DNA from: JBGCEZ01 sp045106735 | GTDB lineage: Bacteria > Planctomycetota > Phycisphaerae > Phycisphaerales > SM1A02 | Assembly: GCA_045106735.1 (NCBI GenBank) | Contig: JBGCEZ010000022.1 | Location: 62,001 to 126,000 of the forward strand | Length of the DNA: 64,000 nt | Direction of reading: 5' to 3' | Part shown: one piece after another, positions 35,925 through 44,626 of the stretch | Numbering within the stretch: position 1 is the first letter of the stretch | Layout: each line of letters starts with the position of its first letter | Notes under the pieces: model-generated | Databases searched by the model: none | Told to the model about the DNA's origin: nothing | What the model saw: only the letters and a program-made list of their open reading frames with translations | Position numbers and translations under genes: made by a program

Positions 35925-37022
35925 ATGTCGACGGCCACGAGCGAACGCATTCTGAACTTCTCCGCCGGCCCGGCGATCTTGCCGGAGCCCGTGCTCGAAC
36001 AGTTGCAACAGGATGTTTGGAACATTGCCGGCAGCGGCATCGGCATCATGGAACATTCGCATCGCGGCCCCGTGTTCACTCGGGTGATCGAGGAAGCGGA
36101 AGCCAACTGCCGGGCGGTGGGCAACGTGCCCGATTCGCACGCGGTGCTTTTCATGCAAGGCGGCGCGACGACGCAGTTTTCGACGATTCCCATGAACTTC
36201 CTCGCCGCCGGATCAACCGCGGATTACCCGGACACCGGCGTGTGGACCACCAAGGCGATCAAGGAAGCTCGCAAGCACGGCAACGTCAACGTGTCCTTTG
36301 ATGGTTCGACGTCCAGCTACGACCACGTTCCGTCGGCCGACGAACTTTCGCTGACCGATGGCGCCGCATACCTGCACTACTGCTCGAACAACACGATCTA
36401 CGGCACGCGCTACGCCACGCCGCCGGCGACCAGCGCCCCGCTCATCGCCGACACGAGCAGCGAGATGTACAGCCGCCCGATCGACGTGGCCAAGCACGCG
36501 ATGATCTACGCCGGGGCCCAGAAGAATCTCGGTCCGTCGGGCGTCTGCCTGGTGATCATCGAACGCTCCTTCATGGAGGGTGGCGCGGCTGGCCTGCCGT
36601 CGATGCTCGACTACCGCAATCACGCGGCCAAGGGCTCGTGCTTCAACACGCCGCCCACCTTCGGCATCCACGTCATGGGCTTGGTCTTCAAGTGGATTCT
36701 TGAACACGGCGGACTCGCGGCGATGGCCGAACGCAATGCGGCCAAGGCTGGCCATTTGTACGGCGCCATCGACCACTCGGGCGGGTTCTACCGCGGGGTC
36801 GCGCGGACGGACTGCCGATCGGACATGAACGTGACGTTCCGTACGCCGTCCGACGAATTGGACAAGGCTTTCCTGGCCGCCGCAGCCGAGCACGGCATGA
36901 GCGGCCTCAAGGGCCACCGCGATGCCGGCGGCCTTCGGGCGTCGATCTACAACGCTTTCCCGCCCGCGGGCTGCGAGCAGTTGGCCCAGTTCATGAGCGA
37001 GTTTGCCCGCACCCACGGATGA
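35925..37022 (+). CDS. serC: Phosphoserine aminotransferase
   Basis: 365 aa; PLP enzyme for the second step of serine synthesis. Opens with the family start RILNFSAGPAILPEPVLEQL and GIGIMEHSHRGPVFT; the PLP Lys is in YAGAQKNLGPSG (about residue 201), with DTSSEMYSRPIDV before it. The C-terminal MSGLKGHRDAGGLRASIYNAFP is the standard substrate-binding end. The gene is close to serA; serB (phosphoserine phosphatase) is not in the window. Confidence 0.96.
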   Translation: MSTATSERILNFSAGPAILPEPVLEQLQQDVWNIAGSGIGIMEHSHRGPVFTRVIEEAEANCRAVGNVPDSHAVLFMQGGATTQFSTIPMNFLAAGSTADYPDTGVWTTKAIKEARKHGNVNVSFDGSTSSYDHVPSADELSLTDGAAYLHYCSNNTIYGTRYATPPATSAPLIADTSSEMYSRPIDVAKHAMIYAGAQKNLGPSGVCLVIIERSFMEGGAAGLPSMLDYRNHAAKGSCFNTPPTFGIHVMGLVFKWILEHGGLAAMAERNAAKAGHLYGAIDHSGGFYRGVARTDCRSDMNVTFRTPSDELDKAFLAAAAEHGMSGLKGHRDAGGLRASIYNAFPPAGCEQLAQFMSEFARTHG

Positions 37023-37422
37023 GTCCGACGTCGTCGATTCCGGCTTCGGCGATTCCGGCTCGGTCGACGAGCGGTTGGCCCGCGGGCCCGCGCGAGGGCC
37101 AACCGCTCGCCCCTGGATCGCCCCTGGATCGCTCCTGGATCGCCGGTTGCGACCGATGATCAGAACGGACCGGCAATACCGCCAGCCGAAACGACCGCCA
37201 GGAACCGCCGTCTGAAACCGACGCCTGAAACCGGCGGCAGAATCGACCGACAGAACGAAGGTGGCCGCGCGAGGCCGGAAGGCATTCCACGAATGCGTCG
37301 GCGCGTGGGCCAGTCGCACCGCTGGCGCCACCGACCAGAGTTTCTGACGCGGCGGCGGTCGGCCACGGCCGATTTGGTTTCGCCGAATCGCTTTCCAACT
37401 GGTCGGATTCCACAGGATCCGA
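37023..37422. other. Intergenic after serC with short repeats
   Basis: About 400 bp between the converging serC and FN3K-like genes. Near 37107-37142 a CTGGATCGCCC unit is repeated three times, and around 37195-37255 the motif CNGAAACCG recurs. No gene is supported. Confidence 0.4.
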
Positions 37423-38724
37423 TCAGGGCTGCGCGGCGAGCGTTCGATCAACCAGGTCCAAGTAGGACGGCCCAAAAATCGCCAGGTGATTCAGGGCGTG
37501 TACCAGCTGGCCAGCGGCCAGCCGAATCCCCGCGTCGTCCGGACGGCCCAGAACCTGATCCCACGCGACGAACGCGGCGGACGGAATGCCGCCGAAGAGC
37601 TGCATCATCGCGCGCTCAGCCCATGCGTCGGCCACGCACACGGCCGGATCGAAGATCGCGACTTCCTTCGCGCGGTGTCCGTCGGTCACTGGCGTGGATC
37701 CGGAGCGGGACGCATCACTCGATTCCGCGTCCGACATGAGCCGGCCCCCCGCCCCGCCTCCGGCACCGGCGCGGCGGACCGGGACCAACATCGTGTTTCC
37801 AGACCAGAGATCGCCGTGGATGAGACTCCGCGCCGGATGGTCCGGGAGGGCGAGCAGCAACCGATCGATCCGCCGGCCGAGGCCTGCGGCCCGTCGCGCC
37901 GAAACATGACCCCGCTGCACGGCCAGCCGAAGCAACGGTGTGCAGCGATGGCGTTCGAGATGGTCCGGCCAGGTTGGAGCCGACGCCGCCGGGATGTGGG
38001 TCCGACCGAGCCAAACGTCCCGGGACCACCCGTACCCTTCCGCGGGGACGGTCGGCGGCGATGCACGGTGGAGGGCGGCAAGCGATCGCCCGAATCGGGT
38101 CCAAGGATCCGGATCGCAGGACGAGTCCGGATCGCAGGACAGGTCCGGATCGCAGGACGAATCCGGTTCGCAGGACAGGCCTGGATCGCAGGACGGGTCG
38201 ACATCGGAAGCTGGGCCTGGATCCCGAATCGGATCCCGTCGCCCACGCGATCGCCAACCACCATCCGGGGCTGCAAGATCTTCCATGACGAGTACGTCGC
38301 GGCGCACGGTTCGCCCCACCGCGAGCACACCCGGCACGCGGACGCTCCCGGTGCGCCGCAGTGCTTCCAGCCCGTGGGCCTCACCGGCGTGGCGGGCCCG
38401 GGCGACCTCCGACGCGGCCGCGAGCTTGACGACCACCGAACACGTTGGTGTCCCGACGTCGGAGCCGTGTTCGCCCCCGGCGCTGCCCAGGTCCACCGTC
38501 GCCCGATAGGTCCCACCCACGCTCCCCCCGAGCGTCGTCAACGAGCAGCCACTGGGAACCACGCCCCAACGATCGAAGCACCCGGCCTCAGCCAGCACTT
38601 GGATGACCGCGGCTCGGTCATCCGCCGCGGGGCGCTGATCGTCGGCGGACGAACTCCCAGAAGACGGGCCCCGCGCCCTCACCGGGCCGCACGATCCGGC
38701 CCGGGTCGGCCACCATTCAGCCAT
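37423..38724 (-). CDS. Fructosamine-kinase family protein with a Cys/Asp repeat insert
   Basis: 433 aa. Kinase-like fold of the fructosamine/ketosamine-3-kinase family: a glycine-containing strand LTTLGGSVGGTYRATVDL, the lysine strand SVVVKLAA, catalytic loop LIHGDLWSGNTML, and the metal-binding IFDPAVCVADAWAERAMMQLFGGIP. Members phosphorylate glycated amines so they can be removed from proteins. An insert around residues 175-208 consists of repeats of the type DPDSSCDPDLSC, encoded by an 18-bp tandem repeat; this is not seen in the family in general and looks like recent expansion. The ATG at 38724 overlaps the phosphatase stop by 46 bases, so the true start may be further in. The linked LMW phosphatase suggests coexpression. 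Confidence 0.8.
   Translation of the reverse strand: MAEWWPTRAGSCGPVRARGPSSGSSSADDQRPAADDRAAVIQVLAEAGCFDRWGVVPSGCSLTTLGGSVGGTYRATVDLGSAGGEHGSDVGTPTCSVVVKLAAASEVARARHAGEAHGLEALRRTGSVRVPGVLAVGRTVRRDVLVMEDLAAPDGGWRSRGRRDPIRDPGPASDVDPSCDPGLSCEPDSSCDPDLSCDPDSSCDPDPWTRFGRSLAALHRASPPTVPAEGYGWSRDVWLGRTHIPAASAPTWPDHLERHRCTPLLRLAVQRGHVSARRAAGLGRRIDRLLLALPDHPARSLIHGDLWSGNTMLVPVRRAGAGGGAGGRLMSDAESSDASRSGSTPVTDGHRAKEVAIFDPAVCVADAWAERAMMQLFGGIPSAAFVAWDQVLGRPDDAGIRLAAGQLVHALNHLAIFGPSYLDLVDRTLAAQP
38111..38200. repeat. Five-unit 18-bp tandem repeat inside the FN3K-like gene
   Basis: Unit GGATCGCAGGACGAGTCC and close variants at 38111, 38129, 38147, 38165 and 38183. On the coding strand each unit adds six residues (a Cys-Asp-Pro type block), so the number can change without frameshift. 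Confidence 0.9.
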
Positions 38725-39209
38725 TGCTCAAGCCAACGATCGCAGGCCAAGTCCACCAGGGCGTAGACCAACTCGAATCCACCGCCCCCGCCGTAATACG
38801 GATCGGGCACCGTCCGGTGGGCGCCTTCGGGAACGACATCGAGCAAGAGGCGGGTCCGATCGAATGGAGCCCCGGCGGTACGCACGCGATCCAAGTTGTC
38901 GTCATCCATGCACAGGATGTGATGGAAGCGATCGAAGTCGGCGTCCACGATCTGACGGGCACGGCTCTCGAGCGTCACCCCTCGCCGCATCGCCGTTTCG
39001 CGCATGCGAGGATCGGCCAACTCACCGGCGTGCCACCCTCCGGTACCCGCCGAATCGATGTCGAATCGGCGGGCAGCTCCACGCCGCGCGGCTTTGTGGC
39101 GGAACACACCTTCGGCCAGCGGGCTGCGACAGATGTTGCCGAGGCACACGAAGAGCACGCCGATCGGCGCGTCAGAATCGGGTGAATTGGGAGCAGCGGA
39201 ATCTGGCAT
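38679..39209 (-). CDS. Low-molecular-weight protein tyrosine phosphatase
   Basis: 176 aa. Active-site loop VLFVCLGNICRSP with Cys22 and Arg28 (C-x5-R), and the general-acid Asp in VPDPYYGGGGG. The body SAGTGGWHAGELADPRM matches the family. Wzb-type phosphatases of this class act on BY-kinases in capsule synthesis; here the nearest partner is the Wzz/BY-kinase-like protein at 42431. The C-terminus overlaps the start region of the FN3K-like gene. Confidence 0.93.
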   Translation of the reverse strand: MPDSAAPNSPDSDAPIGVLFVCLGNICRSPLAEGVFRHKAARRGAARRFDIDSAGTGGWHAGELADPRMRETAMRRGVTLESRARQIVDADFDRFHHILCMDDDNLDRVRTAGAPFDRTRLLLDVVPEGAHRTVPDPYYGGGGGFELVYALVDLACDRWLEQWLNGGRPGPDRAAR

Positions 39210-39581
39210 ACCCGCATGGTGATCGAGACTGGTCAGTCAGTCCAGCCGGACGCCCCCGCGCGCCGGGGAGACCGTCGGCCGGGCGGGCGAGCGGGCAGTC
39301 CGTCGGACAGCCCGTCGGTCGGGCGGTCGGGCGAGCGGGCGAGCGGGCAGCCGGTCTGTACGTCAGCCAGTCGGCCGGACAGTCAGTCGGCCCCTCGAGG
39401 CCCGGCCAGCCAGCCAGCCAGCCAGTCCGCCAGTCCGCCGGACAGTCAGTTCGCCCTTCGGGGGCCAGCCAGCCAGCCAGCCAGCCAGCCACCACGCGGC
39501 CAACCAGTCGCTCCGCGGGCATGTTGGTTCGCTGGCCAGACCGTCCAGCCGAACCGTGCGGCCGCGGGTCAGGCGCGTCGG
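39210..39581. repeat. Repeat-rich intergenic block (GC-biased tandem repeats)
   Basis: The LMW-phosphatase/WecA-like gap contains a 63-bp tandem duplication (GCCGGACAGTCAGT at 39374 and 39437), each copy followed by a run of the tetranucleotide CCAG (five units around 39405-39424, six around 39463-39490), plus CGGGCGAG-type repeats at 39284-39345. No coding sequence is supported. This is a likely source of sequence instability and assembly error. Confidence 0.8.
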
Positions 39582-41375
39582 TCAGCTCGCGGGCGGTGCT
39601 TGATGCCGAGCAGATTTCAGGGCCAGCACGCCGATGAAACCGAAGAGCACAATGGCGACCGCGTAGATCGCTCGAGCCCGAACGTCGGCCAAGACGAGGG
39701 CAACGAGGAGTACGCCGACCAGGCTGAACACCGCACTGATCGAGTACAGCACCAGCACCGCTCGCCGCACCGACCCCATACCGCGGCGGACCTGATGGTG
39801 GATGTGCTGATCGTCTGCGGCGGACATCGAAACGCCAGCCAAACGCCTTCGCACGATGGCCAACATCGTGTCCATGATCGGCAGGCCAAAGACGATCAGA
39901 CCGGCGATGACGTAGTGCGTCTGGCCACGGTCGCCCAGCATGAGAATCATGACCGCACACAGGTAGCCAAGCATCAAGCTGCCGCAGTCGCCCAAGAAGA
40001 TCACCGCCGGGTTGAAGTTCCACGGCAGGAATCCGAGCACGGCGCCAAGCACGGCCAAGGCGAGAATCACTCGGGCGACGGGCAAGTCGCGTGGATGACC
40101 GGGGCGGACGCCGCCAGCGGCAGGCAGGGCCGCATCCGCCGCGTCAACCGCCGGCTGACCATCGGAATCGGTGGACGCCCGACCAGCAGCATCGCCGCCG
40201 GCTGGCGGATCAGCCCCGTCTCTGGCCATGTTCCTGGCTGCGTCCCTGGCCGTCTCGCTGACCGCGTTCCTCGCTGCCGATGCCCCGTCAACCAGGGCCG
40301 AGCGCGTGGCCGCCGCATCGCGACCACCGTCGTCGGGAACCGGCTCCGCGCTGTAGGTCGGCACCAGCATGAGGGCAATGACAAGCATGCCCAGGGCGAC
40401 GAAACCGGTGACGCCCGAGAGCAACCCGTCGAGGCCGTCGATGAAATTCGCCGCGTTGCACGCGCCGAGGACCAGCACCGCGGTCCCGATCACTCCGACC
40501 CAGTAGTACACATCGCCCAGCAAGAATGCCTCGCCGAGCAGTTCAAAGAGCTGGTGTTCGGACGCGCCGAACAGCGGCGTCAAGATGCCTTCCGCCGCCC
40601 GGGTTCCGATGTCGTCGAGCGTCAATGCGGCCGCGGCCACCAGCTGGCCAGCAATCTTTGTCCGCGGATCCCAGCCGAAGACGTCGTCGCCCAGACCGGT
40701 CAGCATGATCGCGACCATCCCGATGACCACCGTCATCGGCACCCCGCGGTAGCTGGTCTCGAGCCCCGGAATCGTCCAACTGACCACCAACGCCGCCAGC
40801 ACGCCGGCAAACACCGCCAGTCCTCCGAGATACGGAATCGGTCGGCGATGGATCTTTCGCGCCTCGTCAGGTCGGTCGACAACGCCGCGGGCCAAGGCCA
40901 ATCGCCGGGCCAATGGCGTGCAGATGAGGGTGACGACGAAGGCAACCACCAGGACGTGGGCGCTGCCATTGAGGAGCGCGACCGGACCGAGACGGGCTTC
41001 ATCGCCAGACAGCGGTTCTTCGGTCGCGCTGGAAGTGTCTTCTCCCGGCGCGTCGTTCGACGATTCTTCGACGGCGTCCGACGCGTTCGGCGATCCGGCG
41101 CGTCCGCGGCTCGGGGTTGCCTGACGCGGCGCGCTCGCCGGCGCGAGAGGCGCGGGCTGGGCGGCGGCAATCGTGACGGCCGAGACAGCCGAGACAACCG
41201 AGACGACCGAGGGAGCCGTTGAACCCGTCGTCGAATGGGCCGATGCCGGACCGGCAACACCCGCTCCGAGCAAGGCAATCAGGAGGCCAATGGTCAGGCG
41301 TCCGACCGGAACGGTTGCGGCGCCCGTGAAACACCGCTGACAGTCTGTGCGCCACGCGCGTCCGCGCCAATTCAC
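39582..41375 (-). CDS. WecA/TagO-type polyprenyl-phosphate sugar-1-phosphate transferase with extra N-terminal module
   Basis: 597 aa, much longer than the ~350 aa of the family. The core has the family motifs RKIHRRPIPYLGG, GLGDDVFGWDPRTKIAGQ, NAANFIDGLDGL, FLGDCGSLMLGY and DDQHIHHQ, and about ten membrane spans. It starts glycan lipid carriers by adding a sugar phosphate to undecaprenyl phosphate. Two unusual parts: an N-terminal signal-like helix (RLTIGLLIALLGAGVAGPASA) followed by a ~70-residue Ala/Ser/Thr-rich linker before the first family motif, and an Ala/Asp-rich loop of about 85 residues (around 340-425) inserted between membrane segments. The GTG start overlaps the epimerase stop (GTGA). 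Confidence 0.9.
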   Translation of the reverse strand: MNWRGRAWRTDCQRCFTGAATVPVGRLTIGLLIALLGAGVAGPASAHSTTGSTAPSVVSVVSAVSAVTIAAAQPAPLAPASAPRQATPSRGRAGSPNASDAVEESSNDAPGEDTSSATEEPLSGDEARLGPVALLNGSAHVLVVAFVVTLICTPLARRLALARGVVDRPDEARKIHRRPIPYLGGLAVFAGVLAALVVSWTIPGLETSYRGVPMTVVIGMVAIMLTGLGDDVFGWDPRTKIAGQLVAAAALTLDDIGTRAAEGILTPLFGASEHQLFELLGEAFLLGDVYYWVGVIGTAVLVLGACNAANFIDGLDGLLSGVTGFVALGMLVIALMLVPTYSAEPVPDDGGRDAAATRSALVDGASAARNAVSETARDAARNMARDGADPPAGGDAAGRASTDSDGQPAVDAADAALPAAGGVRPGHPRDLPVARVILALAVLGAVLGFLPWNFNPAVIFLGDCGSLMLGYLCAVMILMLGDRGQTHYVIAGLIVFGLPIMDTMLAIVRRRLAGVSMSAADDQHIHHQVRRGMGSVRRAVLVLYSISAVFSLVGVLLVALVLADVRARAIYAVAIVLFGFIGVLALKSARHQAPPAS

Positions 41376-42352
41376 GACGCCTCCTCCGAGGCGGCGGCGA
41401 TGGCCCGAATCGTGTCATCGAGAACGTGTCGACGCGGCCACGCCACGGCACTCCGCAACCGCGACAAGTCCGGCACCCGGGCCCGCAGATCTTCGAATCC
41501 CGCGCCGAACGCGTCCTCGTAGGGCAGCATCACAATCTCCGAGGTCGAACCGGTGACCTCGATGACGCGCTGGGCGAGATCGTGGATGGTGACCGGTTCA
41601 TCGTGCCCGATGTTGAAGACGCGCCCGATCGCATCCGGCTGGTCCATCAAGTCGGCAACCACTTCGACGACATCGCGAACGTCGCAGAAGCAGCGCGACT
41701 GGCGGCCATCGCCATGGACTTCCAGCGGCTCGCCGGCCAAGGCCGCTCCGACGAAGCGCGGCAAGACCATGCCCCATCGGCCGACTTGACCCGGCCCCAC
41801 CGTATTGAAGAATCGCCCCACGACGACCGGAAGGCCGCGTTCGCGGTGCCAAGCCAGCGCCAGGTATTCGTCAATCGCCTTGCTGCACGCGTAGCTCCAC
41901 CGGTGCAGCGTCGTCGGGCCGTAGACGACGTCGTCATCCTCGGCGAATGGCACGTGTTCGCTCTTCCCGTAGATCTCGCTCGTGGACGCGAGGAAGACGT
42001 CGGCCTTTGCTTCACCGGCGAATCGCAAGACCGCGCTGGTTTCCAGCACGTTGGTCTCGATCGTCTCGATCGGGCGATCAACGACCAGCCGCACCCCCAC
42101 CGCCGCCGCAAGGTGGTACACGCGATCGATCTCGGCCGGATCCAAGTCGCCCAGCCGGTCGGTGACGGTGCCTTGGATGAAGGACACGTCCGCGCCGGCA
42201 AAGTCACCAAGGTTCGCGGCCCGACCGGTGGAAAGATCATCCACGACGACCACCCGCCGGCCGTCCCGAAGGAGTCGGCGGATGAGATGCGATCCGATGA
42301 AACCAGCGCCCCCGGTCACCAGCGTCCGGCCTTCGGCCTTGTGTCCGCCCAT
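41372..42352 (-). CDS. NAD-dependent sugar epimerase/dehydratase (extended SDR)
   Basis: 326 aa. Rossmann motif TLVTGGAGFIGSHLIRRLL, NAD-binding VVVVDDLSTG, catalytic Ser/Thr-x-Tyr-xxx-Lys region STSEIYG and YACSKAIDEYL, and substrate segment RFFNTVGPGQVGRWGMVLPRFV. The sequence resembles GDP/UDP-sugar 4-epimerases and UDP-glucuronate decarboxylases (UXS-like); specificity cannot be told from sequence alone. It overlaps the downstream WecA-like gene by four bases. Confidence 0.92.
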   Translation of the reverse strand: MGGHKAEGRTLVTGGAGFIGSHLIRRLLRDGRRVVVVDDLSTGRAANLGDFAGADVSFIQGTVTDRLGDLDPAEIDRVYHLAAAVGVRLVVDRPIETIETNVLETSAVLRFAGEAKADVFLASTSEIYGKSEHVPFAEDDDVVYGPTTLHRWSYACSKAIDEYLALAWHRERGLPVVVGRFFNTVGPGQVGRWGMVLPRFVGAALAGEPLEVHGDGRQSRCFCDVRDVVEVVADLMDQPDAIGRVFNIGHDEPVTIHDLAQRVIEVTGSTSEIVMLPYEDAFGAGFEDLRARVPDLSRLRSAVAWPRRHVLDDTIRAIAAASEEAS

Positions 42353-42430
42353 GGGTCCGCGATCTCTGGGCGGCGTCCCCGAAACCCCGCGGGGCCAAGA
42401 ACGTCGCGGCAGAACCGCCGTGCCTCCGAA

Positions 42431-44626
42431 TCAGCCCTTGCGGGCGTACGCCGCCATTGCAGCGAAGTTCTTGCGGAAGTAACCCCCGGCGGTGCCGCGG
42501 GGACGGTTGAGGACGATGCCGGCCAAACGGCTGCTGGCCGAGAACTGGCGGACCAAGCGGCTCACGAGTCCACGCTCTTCTTCGCCGGCCCGGACCACCA
42601 ATGCCACGGCGTCGAGCCGCGAGGCGAGCTGCAGGGCGTCGCCGGCCACCACGGCCGGGGCGGTATCGAACATCACCAGGTCGAATCGGGCAAGCAGCTT
42701 GGGCATCAGTTCATCGATTGCGTTCGTGCCGAGCCGCTCGACGATCCGCGATGCCGGCGTGCCGGCCGCCATCCAGTGGACGCCGGACTCGTGCTCGTGG
42801 ACAACGGAATCAACGTCGGCCGTCCCGAGCATGACATCGCCCAGTCCGACCTGCTCCGGATCGCCGCCCATGACGGCGGCCAGCCGCGGACGCCGGAAGT
42901 TGGCGTCGATGATGAGCACCGACCGGCCCGCTGCGGCCGCACTCGCGCCCAGGTTGCTGATGATCGTGGTAGTACCACTCTTGGGCATGCCGCCCGTCAG
43001 CACCAGGGACCGCAGGTCGTACACGCTGAGGGTCTGGACCAGCGAGTTGGTGATCTGCCGGTAGCTCTCGGCCATGACCGATTGCGGGCTGCGGAAGACC
43101 GCGAGCTCGGCCGCCTTGCAACGGGTCGGATCCTCGGAAACTTCCGGCACCACGCCCAGGACGTCCGCGCCGGGAATGACCTCAAGGTCCGACGCGCTCC
43201 GCACGCGGCGGTCGGTCAGTTCGCGGAGGAACACCAAGCCCAAGGTCAGGCCCGAAACGAGCAGGACGCCGAGCGGGCCGATGATCGGAAGCTTGGGGAA
43301 GCTGCGCTCGCGCGGCGTATCCGGCGTGCTCCAGAGGCTCACGCGGCGCGAATCTTCGCGGGCCCGCATGAGCGAGACTTCCTTGACGAGCTGCAGGTCC
43401 TGGAGCCGCTGTTGCTCAAGGGCATTCATCTGCCGGTTCATGTTCAAAAAGGCCGCGAACTCGGTCGAGAGTTCGGTCTGCTTCTCGGTCTTGGAATCGA
43501 GCTCATCCTCCAGGCTCTGGAGGACCGCGTTGAGCTGGCTGATCTGGCCATCGACGGCTTGCTGGGCGGCCTGCAAGTTCTGATTGATGACCTCTTCGCG
43601 GCGGACGCTGAGCACACTCTCGGCCGCGGCCAACTCATTCTCCAACTCGACGACCTGGGTCGCGTCGGGCTGGGTGAATCGGTCACGGGCGTTCCGCAAA
43701 GCAGTCTTGAGATCCTGCACGCGGCGGATCTGGATGCCGACCGACGGATCGGCCTCGGCTTCCTTCAGGTCCTGGTCGTCGTAGGCCAGGACTCCGCGGA
43801 GCTTGTTGTCCACCTGATCCTTTGATGATCGAGCCGCGGCCAGATTGCTGGCCGATGACGCAATGCGCTTCACCAAGTCGTTCAGCGCCTGCATCACCTC
43901 GTTGTAGCGCGGGTCGTCCAGAGTCAGGATGCCCTTGCTGCGGATGAACTGGCTGATGCGATCCTCGAGGTTCGCGATCTCGGTCTTGGTTTCCTCGAGT
44001 CGCTCTTGAAACTGCGTCAGGTTCTTCTCGAAACGCTCGTCGTCGAGGTTCGAAGATCGCACGAGGTACGAATCGCCGATTGCCGTCAGGACGCGCGGGA
44101 CCGAATCGCGGTCCGCATCGGACCACCGGAGCATGAAGAGCTGCGTGCCGCGGTCAACGCCCGGCTTCAGCTCTTCCTGGAGTTCGTCGATCGCTTCCTG
44201 AATGTCGCCCGACGTGCCGTAATTGTCCCGCCACCAGTCGGTGGATCGGATATCGGAGTTGACGATGGCCCGCTCGAGGGTCAGCCGGTCAAGCACCAAA
44301 GCGAGTTCGGTATTGGCGATGATCGAGACTTCCGCCTCGCCGATCGCGTCCGCACTGCCGACCTCGGTCGAGCTGCGAATCCCGGGCTGCACCTTGAAGT
44401 AGATCGTCGATTCGTAGCGCGGGAGGTACTTCAGCAAGACGATGTAGCCGCCCACACCGACGCCGGCCCCGATGACCACCGAGGCGATCAGCAGCAGCAA
44501 GTGGCGCCGGATCACCTTGAACGGGTCGACGGCGGCCCCCGTGGGCGGAGCGACGGCGACGGGCGCCGGGCGTCGGACCGGCGCGCGGCCGGAGACGGAG
44601 GGTCGGTTCGGAATGGCGGTCGACAT
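42431..44626 (-). CDS. Wzz chain-length / BY-kinase-like protein with altered Walker A
   Basis: 731 aa from the ATG at 44626 (AGAGGA seven bases upstream). N-terminal Wzz module: transmembrane helix HLLLLIASVVIGAGVGVGGYIVL, periplasmic coiled coils (residues ~180-430), second helix LPIIGPLGVLLVSGLTLGLVF. The C-terminal CpsD/BY-kinase-like domain (about 510-731) has Walker A' LIIDANFRRPRLAAV and Walker B RFDLVMFDTAPAVV, but its Walker A reads GGMPKSGTTTIISNL, with Thr where the invariant P-loop Lys of GEGKST should be. Only two Tyr sit near the end, so no clear Tyr cluster is present. It may be a structural Wzz with a degenerate kinase. Confidence 0.9.
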   Translation of the reverse strand: MSTAIPNRPSVSGRAPVRRPAPVAVAPPTGAAVDPFKVIRRHLLLLIASVVIGAGVGVGGYIVLLKYLPRYESTIYFKVQPGIRSSTEVGSADAIGEAEVSIIANTELALVLDRLTLERAIVNSDIRSTDWWRDNYGTSGDIQEAIDELQEELKPGVDRGTQLFMLRWSDADRDSVPRVLTAIGDSYLVRSSNLDDERFEKNLTQFQERLEETKTEIANLEDRISQFIRSKGILTLDDPRYNEVMQALNDLVKRIASSASNLAAARSSKDQVDNKLRGVLAYDDQDLKEAEADPSVGIQIRRVQDLKTALRNARDRFTQPDATQVVELENELAAAESVLSVRREEVINQNLQAAQQAVDGQISQLNAVLQSLEDELDSKTEKQTELSTEFAAFLNMNRQMNALEQQRLQDLQLVKEVSLMRAREDSRRVSLWSTPDTPRERSFPKLPIIGPLGVLLVSGLTLGLVFLRELTDRRVRSASDLEVIPGADVLGVVPEVSEDPTRCKAAELAVFRSPQSVMAESYRQITNSLVQTLSVYDLRSLVLTGGMPKSGTTTIISNLGASAAAAGRSVLIIDANFRRPRLAAVMGGDPEQVGLGDVMLGTADVDSVVHEHESGVHWMAAGTPASRIVERLGTNAIDELMPKLLARFDLVMFDTAPAVVAGDALQLASRLDAVALVVRAGEEERGLVSRLVRQFSASSRLAGIVLNRPRGTAGGYFRKNFAAMAAYARKG

